Origin: Apostichopus japonicus
Taxonomy: Eukaryota > Echinodermata > Holothuroidea > Aspidochirotida > Stichopodidae
Direction of reading: 5' to 3'
NCBI RefSeq assembly: GCF_037975245.1
Contig: NC_092576.1
Location: 34,450,611 to 34,514,610, forward strand
DNA: 64,000 bases
The notes below the pieces were generated by a model, which saw nothing but the letters and a program-made list of their open reading frames with translations, was not told the DNA's origin and ran no database searches. A program made the position numbers and the translations under genes. Positions 26,801 to 50,509 of this stretch are shown here, piece by piece; positions within the stretch are counted from its first letter, which is position 1; the number at the start of each line of letters is the position of its first letter.

Positions 26801-29260
26801 AATGGTAAAAAAATCTTTCTCAAATAATAGGAGAAAACCTTAACAGTGTACAACCCTATTTTCTCTGAGATATATCAAATTGTATGAATGTAGCATATGC
26901 AACAGCGTATTTTCTCAATAGCGCTTTCCAATCATCTCCACCCCTCATTCCCACTCAACTAGTGGAATGATATGAAAACATTATTAAGACATAATATCAC
27001 AATATTAGGGCATTATGGAGGTCTAACCCTGTATACGGTACATGATGCCATATAGTAACCGACACCAACTGCCCCATGCAATGAGCTAGATAGTGTGATA
27101 GTGTACAATCTGTAATTTTCAAGACATATCAAACTTTATGTAGCAGGGATAAAAGCAAATTATGTCCAAGAGGGCAGCCAAGTCACTTGGATCCACCCCC
27201 CCCCCCACCGACCCTCCATCCCATTCAACAAGGACGAATTCACATAAAATCGTATGCTTTCAAATATTTGATCTTAATGAGAGCTATAACCTGCTTTCCC
27301 AGTTGCTACCCCCCCCTCCCCTCCCCCTTTCTGCTCCACATGATGGTTCCACATATTGGTGGAGCCTGTAAAAGTTGTACAAGGTAATTTTCTACACTGA
27401 TGTATTTGAGTCTAAGCAGTTTACCAATTTGGTATGGCATGGAAACCTTGAAATGGTGGAAATAAGATGGTCAAATATTAATGGTAGCGATGTTCATTAA
27501 ATTCTCACATACATAATGGGACCCTAAAAGTTGAAAAAAAAAAAAAAAATTACCTATCATTTTATATACCTTAATCTGTGCTGTTGGAAATGGTAAAAAA
27601 ATCTTCCTCAAACAATAGGAGAAAACCCTAACAGTGTACAACCATATTTTCTCTGAGATATATCAAATTGTATGAATGTAGCATATATGCAACAGCGTAT
27701 TTTCTCAATAGCGCTTTCCAATCATCCCCACCCCTCATTCCCACTCAACTAGTGGAATGATATGAAAACATTATTTAGACATAATATCACAATATTAGGG
27801 CATAATGGAGGTCTAACCCTGTATACGGTACCTGATTCCATAGTAACCCACACCAATTGCTCCGTGCAATGAGCTAGATAGTGTACAATCTGTAATTTTC
27901 AAGACATATCAAACTTTATGTAGCAGGGATAAAAGCAAATTATGTCCAAGAGGGCAGCCAAGTCACTTGGATCCACCCCCCCCCCCACCGACCCTCCATC
28001 CCATTCAACAAGGATGAATTCACATAAAATCGTATGCTTTCAAATATTTGATCTTAATGAGAGCTATAACCTGCTTTCCCAGTTGCTACCCCCCCCCCGT
28101 CCCCTCCCCCTTTCTGCTCCACATGATGGTTCCATATATTGGTGGAGCCTGTAAAAGTTGTACAAGGTAATTTTCTACACTGATGTATTTGAGTCTAAGC
28201 AGTTTACCAATTTGGGATGACATGGAAACCTTGAAATGGTGGAAATAAGATGGTCAAAAATTAATGGTAGATGTTCATTAAATTCTCACATACATAATGG
28301 GACCCTAAAAGTTGAAAACAAAAGAAAAATTACCTATCTATAATGCACCTTAATCTGTGCTGTTGGAAATGGTAAAAAAATCTTTCTGGAACAATATGAG
28401 AAAACCACAACAGTGTACAACCATATTTTCTCTGAGATATATCAAATTCTATGAATGTAGCATATGCAACAGTGTATTTTCTCAATAGGGCTTTCCAATC
28501 ATCCCCACCCCTCATTCCCACTCAACTAGTGGAATGATATGAAAACATTATTTAGACATAATATCACAATATTAGGGCATAATGGAGGTCTAACCCTGTA
28601 TACGGTACCTGATTCCATTAGTAACCGACACCTTGAACTTCCCCATGCAATGAGCTAGATAGTGTACAATCTGTTATTTTCAAGACATATCAACCTTTAT
28701 ATAGCAGGGATAAAAGCAAATTATGTTCAACAGGGCAGCCAAGTCACTTGGATCCATCCCCCCCCCACCGACCCTCCATCCCATTCAACAAGGATGAATT
28801 CACATAAAATCCTATGCTCTAAAATATTTGATCCTAATGAGAGCTCTAACCTGCCTTCCCAGTTGCTACCCCCCTCCCCTCCCCTCCCCCTATCTGCTCC
28901 ACATGATGGTTCTACATATTGGTGGTGAATGTAAAAGTTGGAGAAAGTAATTTTCTACACTGATATATTTGAGATTGAGCAGTTTCCCAATTTGGGATGG
29001 CATGGAAACCTTGAAATGGTGGAAATAAGATGGTCAAAAATTAATGGTAGATGTTCATTAAATTCTCACATACATAAATGGGACCCTAAAAGTTGAAAAC
29101 AAAAGTAAAATTAACTATCATTTAATATACCTTAATCTATGCTGTTGGAAATGGTAAAAAAATCTTCCTCAAACAATAGGGGAAAACCCTAACAGTGTAC
29201 AACCATATTTTCTCTGAGATATATCAAATTGTATGAATGTAGCATATGCAACAGCGTATT
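23881..29260. repeat. Higher-order repeat block 2b (seven monomers)
   Basis: This is the second copy of block 2a. At its right end, near 29,262, the sequence jumps from GCGTATTTTCT directly to AGATAGTGTGATAGTG. That removes about 0.4 kb containing the GGTCTAACCCTG landmark and so joins two partial monomers. Confidence 0.75.
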
Positions 29261-31546
29261 TTCTAGATAGTGTGATAGTGTACAATCTGTAATTTTCAAG
29301 ACATATCAAACTTTATGTAGCAGGGATAAAAGCAAATTATGTCCAAGAGGGCAGCCAAGTCACTTGGATCCACCCCCCCTCCCCACCGACCCTCCATCCC
29401 ATTCAACAAGGACGAATTCACATAAAATCGTATGCTTTCAAATATTTGATCTTAATGAGAGCTATAACCTGCTTTCCCAGTTGCTACCCCCCCCTCCCCT
29501 CCCCCTTTCTGCTCCACATGATGGTTCCACATATTGGTGGAGCCTGTAAAAGTTGTACAAGGTAATTTTCTACACTGATGTATTTGAGTCTAAGCAGTTT
29601 ACCAATTTGGTATGGCATGGAAACCTTGAAATGGTGGAAATAAGATGGTCAAATATTAATGGTAGCGATGTTCATTAAATTCTCACATACATAATGGGAC
29701 CCTAAAAGTTGAAAAAAAAAAAAAAATACCTATCATTTGATATACCTTAATCTGTGCTGTTGGAAATGGTAAAAAAATCTTCCTCAAACAATAGGAGAAA
29801 ACCCTAACAGTGTACAACCATATTTTCTCTGAGATATATCAAATTGTATGAATGTAGCATATGCAACAGCGTATTTTCTCAATAGCGCTTTCCAATCATC
29901 CCCACCCCTCATTCCCACTCAACTAGTGGAATGATATGAAAACATTATTTAGACATAATATCACAATATTAGGGCATAATGGAGGTCTAACCCTGTATAC
30001 GGTACCTGATTCCATAGTAACCCACACCAATTGCTCCGTGCAATGAGCTAGATAGTGTACAATCTGTAATTTTCAAGACATATCAAACTTTATGTAGCAG
30101 GGATAAAAGCAAATTATGTCCAAGAGGGCAGCCAAGTCACTTGGATCCACCCCCCCCCCCACCGACCCTCCATCCCATTCAACAAGGATGAATTCACATA
30201 AAATCCTATGCTTTCAAATATTTGATCTTAATGAGAGCTCTAACCTGCTTTCCCAGTTGCTACCCCCCCCCGTCCCCTCCCCCTTTCTGCTCCACATGAT
30301 GGTTTCACATATTGGTGGAGCCTGTAAAAGTTGTACAAGGTAATTTTCTACACTGATGTATTTGAGTCTAAGCAGTTTACCAATTTGGGATGACATGGAA
30401 ACCTTGAAATGGTGGAAATAAGATGGTCAAAAATTAATGGTAGATGTTCATTAAATTCTCACATACATAATGGGACCCTAAAAGTTGAAAACAAAAGAAA
30501 AATTACCTATCTATAATGCACCTTAATCTGTGCTGTTGGAAATGGTAAAAAAATCTTTCTGGAACAATATGAGAAAACCACAACAGTGTACAACCATATT
30601 TTCTCTGAGATATATCAAATTGTATGAATGTAGCATATGCAACAGTGTATTTTCTCAATAGGGCTTTCCAATCATCTCCACCCCTCATTCCCACTCAACT
30701 AGTGGAATGATATGAAAACATTATTTAGACATAATATCACAATATTAGGGCATTATGGAGGTCTAACCCTGTCTACAGTACCTGATTTCATACTAACCGA
30801 CACCTTGAACTGCCCCATGCAATGAGCTAGATAGTGTACAATCTGTAATTTTCAAGACATATCAAACTTTATATAGCAGGGATAAAAGCAAATTATGTCC
30901 AAGAGGGCAGCCAAGTCACTTGGATCCATCCCCCCCCCCCCCCCACCGACCCTCCATCCCATTCAACAAGGATGAATTCACATAAAATCCTATGCTCTAA
31001 AATATTTGATCCTAATGAGAGCTATAACCTGCTTTCCCAGTTGCTACCCCCCTACCCTCCTCCCCCTATCTGCTCCACATGATGGTTCTACATATTGGTG
31101 GTGAATGTAAAAGTTGGAGAAAGTAATTTTCTACACTGATATATTTGAGATTGAGCAGTTTCCCAATTTGGGATGGCATGGAAACCTTGAAATGGTGGAA
31201 ATAAGATGGTCAAAAATTAATGGTAGATGTTCATTAAATTCTCACATACATAAATGGGACCCTAAAAGTTGAAAACAAAAGTAAAATTAACTATCATTTA
31301 ATATACCTTAATCTATGCTGTTGGAAATGGTAAAAAAATCTTCCTCAAACAATAGGGGAAAACCCTAACAGTGTACAACCCTATTTTCTCTGAGATATAT
31401 CAAATTGTATGAATGTAGCATATGCAACAGCGTATTTTCTCAACAGCGCTTTCCAATCATCTCCACCCCTCATTCCCACTCAACTAGTGGAATGATATGA
31501 AAACATTATTTAGACATAATATCACAATATTAGGGCATCATGGAGG

Positions 31547-32480
31547 TCTAACCCTGTATACGGTACCTGATTCCATAGTAACCGACACCAACTGCCCCAT
31601 GCAATGAGCTAGATAGTGTGATAGTGTGCAAACTGTGATTTTCAAGACATATCAAACTTTATGTAGAAGGAATAAAAGCAAATTATGTCCAAGAGGGCAG
31701 CCAAGTCACTTGGATCCACCCCCCCCCCACTGACCCTTCAACTCATTCAACAAGGATGAATTCACATAAAATCCTATGCTTTCAAATATTTGATCCTAAT
31801 GAGAGCTCAAACCTGCTTTCCCAGTTGCAGTACAGTGTACAACCCTATTTTCTTTGAGATATATCAAATTGTGTGAATGAAGCATATATGCAACAGTGTA
31901 TATTCTTAACAGGGCTTTCCAATCATCTCCACCCCTCATTCCCACTCAACTAGTGGAATGATATGAAAACATTATTTAGACATAATATCACAATATTAGG
32001 GCATTATGGAGGTCTAACCCTGTATACGGGAACCTGATTCCATAGTAACCGACACCAACTGCCCCATGCAATGAGCTAGATAGTGTGATAGTGTACAAAC
32101 TGTAATTTTCAAGACATATCAAACTTTATGTAGCAGGGATAAAAGCAAATTATGTCCAAGAGGGCAGCCAAGTCACTTGGATCCACCCCCCCCTCCCACT
32201 GACCCTTCATCTCATTCAACAAGGATGAATTCACATAAAATCCTATGCTTTCAAATATTTGATCCTAATGAGAGCTCAAACCTGCTTTCCCAGTTGCAGT
32301 ACAGTGTACAACCCTATTTTCTTTGAGATATATCAAATTGTGTGAATGAAGCATATGCAACAGTGTATTTTCTTAACAGGGCTTTCCAATCATCTCCACC
32401 CCTCATTCCCACTCAACTAGTGGAATGATATGAAAACATTATTTAGACATAATATCACAATATTAGGGCATTATGGAGGT
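31547..32480. repeat. Two tandem 469-bp deleted monomers
   Basis: Landmarks near 31,547, 32,010 and 32,479 are about 465-470 bp apart instead of 785. Both short monomers have the same junction, where CTTTCCCAGTTGCAG runs straight into TACAGTGTACAACCC, so about 0.3 kb is missing. The same deletion in two adjacent copies means that the shortened monomer was itself duplicated. Confidence 0.85.
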
Positions 32481-34599
32481 CTAACCCTGTATACGGTACC
32501 TGATTCCATAGCAACCCACACCTTGAACTGCCCCATGCAATGAGCTAGATAGTGTACAATCTGTAATTTTCAAGACATATCAACCTTTATGTAGCAGGGA
32601 TAAAAGCAAATTATGTCCAAGAGGGCAGCCAAGTCACTTGGATCCACCCCCCCCACCGACCCTCCATCCCATTCAAAAAGGATGAATTCATATAAAATCC
32701 TTTGCTTTCAAATATTTGATCCTAATGAGAGCTCTAACCTGCTTTCCCAGTTGCTACCCCCTCCCCTCCCCCTTTCTGCTCCACATGATGGTTCCACATA
32801 TTGGTGGAGCCTGTAAAAGTTGTACAAGGTAATTTTCTACACTGATGTATTTGAGTCTTAGCAGTTTACCAATTTGGGATGGCATGGAAATCTTGAAATG
32901 GTAGAAATAAGATGGTCAAAAATTAATGGTAGATGTTCATTAAATTCTCACATACATAATGGGACCCTAAAAGTTGAAAAAAAAAATAAAATCATTTTAT
33001 ACACCTTAATCTGTGCTGTTGGAAATGGTCAAAAAATCTTCCTCAAACAATAGGAGAAAACCCTAACAGTGTACAACCATATTTTCTCTGAGATATATCA
33101 AATTGTATGAATGTAGCACATGCAACAGCGTATTTTCGTAATAGCGCTTTCCAATCATCTCCACCACTCATTCCCACTCAACTAGTGGAATGATATGAAA
33201 ACATTATTTAGACATAATATCACAATATTAGGGCATTATGGAGGTCTAACCCTGTATACGGTACCTGATTCCATAGTAACCCACACCAATTGCTCCGTGC
33301 AATGAGCTAGATAGTGTACAATCTGTAATTTTCTAAACATATCAAACTTTATTTAGCAGGGATAAAAGCAAATAGTCTCCTGCCAAGCCCCTTGGACCCA
33401 CCCCCTCCCCACCCTCCATCCCATTCAACAAGGATGAATACACATAAAATCCTATGCTTTCAAATATTTGATATTAATGAGATCTCAAACCTATGTACCT
33501 GCATTCCCAGTTGCCCTCTACAGCAACCCCCACCCCTGGACCCCTAACTGCACCACATGATGGATCCGCATATGGGTGGAGCCTGTAAAAGTTGTACAAG
33601 GTAATTTTCTACACTGATGTATTTGAGTCTAAGCAGTTTACCAATTTGGAATGACATCGAAACTTTGAAACGGTGGAAATAATATGGTCAAAAATTAATA
33701 TTAGACTTCATTAAATTCTCACACACATTATGGGGACCCTAATAGTTGAAAAAAAAAACATTCTACATTACATTTAATATACATCACTTTAATCTATGCT
33801 GTTGGAAATGGTAAAAAAATCTTTCTGGAACAATATGAGAAAACCACAACAGTGTACATGTACCATATTTTCTCTGAGATATATCAAATTGTGTGAATGT
33901 AGCATATGCAACAGCGTATTTTCTTAATGGCGCTTTCCAATCATAACCACCCTCATTCCCACTCTACTAGTGGAATGATATGAAAACATTATTTAGACAT
34001 AATATCACAATATTAGGGCATCATGGAGGTCTAACCCTGTATACGGTACCTGATTCCATAGTAACCCACACTAATTGCTCCGTGCAATGAGCTAGATAGT
34101 GTACAATCTGTAATTTTCAAGACATATCAAACTTTATATAGCAGGGATAAAAGCAAATTATGTCCAAGAGGGCAGCCAAGTCACTTGGATCCATCCCCCC
34201 CCCCCCCCCACCGACTCTCCATCCCATTCAAAAAGGATGAATTCACATAAAATCCTATGCTTTCAAATATTTGATCCTAATGAGAGCTCAAACCTGCTTT
34301 CCCAGTTGCTACCCCCCCTCCCCCTTCTGCTCCACATGATGGTTCCACATATTGGTGGAGCCTGTAAAAGTTGTACAAGGTAATTTTCTACACTGATGTA
34401 TTTGAGTCTAAGCAGTTTACCAATTTGGAATGACATTGAAACTCTGAATTGGTGGAAATAAGATGTTCAAAAGTTAATATTAGACTGTTCCTTAAATTCT
34501 CACACACATTATGGGGACCCTAAAAGTTGGAATAAAAAAACCTTTTACCTAGCATTGAATTTACATCACCTCAATCTATGCTGTTGGAAATGGTAAAAA

Positions 34600-36870
34600 A
34601 TAACCAGCAACCCCCCCCCCCCAATCCCTAACTGCACCACATGATGGATCCACATATGGGTGGAGCCTGTAAAAGTTGTACAAGGTAATTTTCTACACTG
34701 ATGTATTTGAGTCTAAGCAGTTTACCAATTTGGAATGACATCGAAACTTTGAAACGGTGGAAATACAATTGTCAACAATTAATATTAGACTGTTCATTAA
34801 ATTCTCGCACACATTATGGAGACCGTAAAAGTTGGAAAAATATACAAACTTTTACCTAGCATTCAACATACATCACCTTAATCTGTGGTGATGGAAATGG
34901 TAAAAAATCTTGCTGGAACAATTAGGAGAAAACCATAACAGTGTGCAACCATATTTTCTCTAAGATAGATCAAATTGTTTGAATGTAGCATATGCAACAG
35001 TGTATATTCTTAACAGGACTTTCTAATCATCCCCACCCCTCATTCCCACTCAATTAGTGGAATGACATCAAAACATTATTTAGACATATTATCACAATAT
35101 TAGGGCATCATGGAGGTCTAACCCTGTATACGGTACCTGATTCCATAGTAACCCACACCAATTGCTCCGTGCAATGAGCTAGATAGTGTACAATCTGTCA
35201 TTTTCAAGACATATCAAACTTTATTTAGCAGGGATAAAAGCAAATAGTCTACTGCCAAGCTCCTTGGACCCACCCCCTCCCCACCCTCCATCCCATTCAA
35301 CAAGGATGAATACACATAAAATCCTATGCTTTCAAATATTTGATATTAATGAGATCTCAAACCTATGTACCTGCATTCCCAGTTGCCCTCTACAGCAACC
35401 CCCGCCCCCACACCCCTAACTGCACCACATGATGGATCCACATATGGGTGGAGCCTGTAAAAGTTGTACAAGGTAATTTTCTACACTGATGTATTTGAGT
35501 CTAAGCAGTTTACCAATTTGGAATGACATTGAAACTCTGAATTGGTGGAAATAAGATTTTCAAAAGTTAATATTAGACTGTTCCTTAAATTCTCACACAC
35601 ATTATGGGGACCCTAAAAGTTGGAAAAAAAACCTTTTACCTAGCATTTAATATACATCACCTCAATCTATGCTGTTGGAAATGGTAAAAAAAACCAGCAA
35701 CCCCCCCCCCCACCCCTAACTGCACCACATGATGGATCCACATATGGGTGGAGCCTGTAAAAGTTGTACAAGGTAATTTTCTACACTGATGTATTTGAGT
35801 CTAAGCAGTTTACCAATTTGGAATGACATTGAAACTCTGAATTGGTGGAAATAAGATTTTCAAAAGTTAATATTAGACTGTTCCTTAAATTCTCACACAC
35901 ATTATGGGGACCCTAAAAGTTGGAATAAAAAAACCTTTTACCTAGCATTTAATGTACATCACCTCAATCTATGCTGTTGGAAATGGTAAAAAAAAAACCA
36001 GCAACCCCCCCCCCCCAATCCCTAACTGCACCACATGATGGATCCACATATGGGTGGAGCCTGTAAAAGTTGTACAAGGTAATTTTCTACACTGATGTAT
36101 TTGAGTCTAAGCAGTTTACCAATTTGGAATGACATCGAAACTTTGAAATGGTGGAAATACAATTGTCAACAATTAATATTAGACTGTTCATTAAATTCTC
36201 GCACACATTATGGAGACCGTAAAAGTTGGAAATATATATAAACTTTTACCTAGCATTCAACATACATCACCTTAATCTGTGGTGATGGAAATGGTAAAAA
36301 ATCTTTCTGGAACAATTAGGAGAAAACCATAACAGTGTGCAACCATATTTTCTCTAAGATAGATCAAATTGTTTGAATGTAGCATATGCAACAGTGTATA
36401 TTCTTAACAGGACTTTCTAATCATCCCCACCCCTCATTCCCACTCAATTAGTGGAATGACATCAAAACATTATTTAGACATATTATCACAATATTAGGGC
36501 ATCATGGAGGTCTAACCCTGTATACGGTACCTGATTCCATAGTAACCCACACCAATTGCTCCGTGCAATGAGCTAGATAGTGTACAATCTGTCATTTTCA
36601 AGACATATCAAACTTTATTTAGCAGGGATAAAAGCAAATAGTCTACTGCCAAGCCCCTTGGACCCACCCCCTCCCCACCCTTCATCCCATTCAACAAGGA
36701 TGAATACACATAAAATCCTATGCTTTCAAATATTTGATATTAATGAGATCTCAAACCTACATCACCTCAATCTATGATGTTGGAAATGGTAAAAAAAAAC
36801 AGCAACCCCCCCCCCATGCAACCCCTAACTGCTCCACATGATGGATCCGCATATGGGTGGAGCCTGTAAA
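34600..36870. repeat. Right-edge short variant repeats (~300 bp)
   Basis: Here TGTTGGAAATGGTAAAAAA jumps into CCAGCAACCCCCC and then CCCTAACTGCACCACATGAT, skipping most of the monomer and leaving a ~300-bp unit. It occurs near 34,600, 35,690, 35,990 and, in a variant form, 36,790. Full or partial monomers lie between the groups, and a ~1.4-kb stretch around 34.6-35.4 kb is repeated at 36.0-36.75 kb. Confidence 0.75.
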
Positions 36871-37770
36871 AGTTGTACAAGGTAATTTTCTACACTGATG
36901 TATTTGAGTCTAAGCAGTTTACCAATTTGGAATGACATCGAAACTTTGAAACGGTGGAAATAAGATGGTCAAAAATTAATATTAGACTGGTCATTAAATT
37001 CTCACACACATTATGGGGACCCTAATAGTTGAAAAAAAAGACATTCTACATTACATTTAATATACGTCACCTTAATCTATGCTGTTGGAAATGGTAAAAA
37101 AATCTTTCTGGAACAATATGAGAAAGCCATAACAGTGTACATCCCTATTTTCTCTATGATATATCAAATTGTATGAATACAGCACATGCAACAGCATATA
37201 TATTCTGATTAGGGCTTTCCAATCATCCCCACCCCTCATTCCCAATCAACTAGTGGAATGACATCAAAACATTATTTATACATAATATCACAATATTAGG
37301 GCATCATGGAGGTCTAACCCTGTATATGGTACCTGATTCCATAGTAACCGACACCAACTGCCCCATGCAATGAGCTAGATAGTGTGATAGTGTACAATCT
37401 GTAATTTTCAAGATATATCAAACTTTATGTAGCAGGGATAAAAGCAAATTATGTCCAAGAGGGCAGCCAAGTCACTTGGATCCACCCCTTCCCCCCCCCC
37501 CCCCACCGACCCTCCATCCCATTCAACAAGGATGAATTCACATAAAATCCTATGCTTTCAAATATGCTATGCGAATGACAGCGCTAACATACATACCTGC
37601 TTTCCCAGTTGCCCCCTCACCATCCCCCCCCCTCCCCCCTTGCCCAACATAATGGTTTCACATATGGGAGGTAGCCGGTAAAAGTTAGACAAGGTAATTT
37701 TCTACACTGACCTTATTCAAGATTAAACAGTTTACCATTTTAGAGTAATATCAAAGCTTTGAATTGTTTG

Positions 37771-38519
37771 ATATTATTAAAGATGTTATACTCTCTGGGA
37801 TATAAATGCATTACTTTGATGCATATTTACGGAGTAGTATGCATGCCCTGAACTTACCTGCTTCTTGCCTTAGCTATATAGTGAACAAAAAATTCCTTTT
37901 CCCTTGATGATGTGGAAGTTGTTTGATCTAAATATGAAGAAATAAAGAAAATGTCCATGTCAAGATATTACAAACTTTCTGTGGTACATTCCTTGTATCT
38001 CCATGAGGGCAATTAGGATTAAGATAAATAATACCACATTAATTAAACAATAGGAGTTGCAACTGCTGGAATGAAATCCAGGGTGAAGAGCAATCATCAT
38101 AGCATATAACACTACTTGTCATTAAAGTGTTACAGAAAACCGTATATATGGCACAATTTGAAGTGAAATAAAAACAAATTATCTCGGTTGGAAGGAATGC
38201 AATTTCTTGCCTAGTAGAGTGTCACAGAACCACCGAACCTCTGTTCTATTTTGTTGTATCTTATATTCCCATTGAGCCTATGTGAATACAAAGCTTTTAT
38301 GCCAATCATGTAAAGTATATATCTGCCACCAATTGTAACTGCAGGTTTTAACAATTAGCATGAAGCCTGCATAAATAGCATAAACATGTTATTAGAAATA
38401 GTAGTCATCATTGTGCAACTTCTAAAGTGTAATTTTAAATTGCTAAAAAGTAAACAGTGATTACAACAGCAACATTACTTGTACAGATATAGTTCTGAAG
38501 CAATAAAATTTATACTTAC
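37771..38519 (-). other. Gene B intron or 3' flank; possible 16-bp micro-exon
   Basis: No LRR-like or cysteine-rich frame follows the linker exon here. One possible micro-exon on the minus strand lies at 37,873-37,858: TATATAG, then CTAAGGCAAGAAGCAG, then GTAAGT. It would enter in phase 0, as the linker exon requires, and leave in phase 1. An exon this short can easily arise by chance. Otherwise nothing is recognisable. Confidence 0.3.
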
Positions 38520-50145
<11,626 letters not shown>

Positions 50146-50326
50146 CAGCAACAGAAGACCTTAGTGTCTACGGACAAATAGTGACTCTCTGCAAGATAGG
50201 CTGAGCGGCAATTTATGCTGTACAATTGGCACCCACCTCAACATGAAAGTTCCTTGTCTTTCGAAACAAAAAATAGAATCATGCGATAAAGGATTTAAAT
50301 GGAATGAAGGTGAAACTACTTCTATA

Positions 50327-50477
50327 CTAACTATACTGCGTGACGGTTGATTGCAGTTGAAAATGACTGAAACTGAAAATCTCACAGCAGTGCATTGTAT
50401 TGTTAATTATCCACCTCTTGACGTCTGGGGATGTCGTTAATTGAGCTAATAGCTCATCGTACTTTTCCTTTTGATTG
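50327..50477 (-). CDS. Candidate terminal exon of gene A (unproven)
   Basis: A consensus-like acceptor ATTTCTTTAG at 50,478 opens a frame beginning NQKEKYDELLAQL, with TTSPDVKRW after it and a TAG stop at 50,327. The composition looks like protein. Reading that frame requires entry with one base, whereas the last sure gene A exon ends with one base of a codon, so an intermediate exon is needed. A direct join would instead give a ten-residue basic tail (AIKRKSTMSY) and a stop. Both fit after a final membrane segment. It could also be part of the gene B 5' region or be non-coding. Confidence 0.3.
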
Positions 50478-50509
50478 CTAAAGAAATATATGTAAAGGCG
50501 AAGGAGCAT

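Larger units (their letters stand above)
4616..37770. repeat. Satellite array, ~785-bp monomer, about 40 copies
   Basis: The landmark GGTCTAACCCTGTATACGGT recurs through the region (for example near 5,833, 6,624, 8,185, 8,966, 9,767, 10,543, 11,327), with a normal spacing of 775-800 bp and about 40 occurrences in all. Other fixed points in each monomer are CCCACTCAACTAGTGGAATG, TCAAACTTTATGTAGCAGGG, CATAAAATCCTATGCT, CACATGATGG and TGCTGTTGGAAATGGTAAAA. Most monomers also carry two C-rich tracts about 110 bp apart. Two monomer classes are interspersed: one with AGGGCAGCCAAGTCACTTGG, the other with AGTCTCCTGCCAAGCCCCTT and an extra CCCTCTACAGCAACCCCC segment. Short open frames recur once per monomer in fixed register and differ at homopolymer runs, so they are by-products of the repeat. 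The centre is most uniform and both edges are diverged or rearranged. Confidence 0.97.

Noticed and set aside
4616-37770. CRISPR-like array
   Set aside because: The repeats are ~785 bp with no short repeat/spacer structure, and the genome is eukaryotic.
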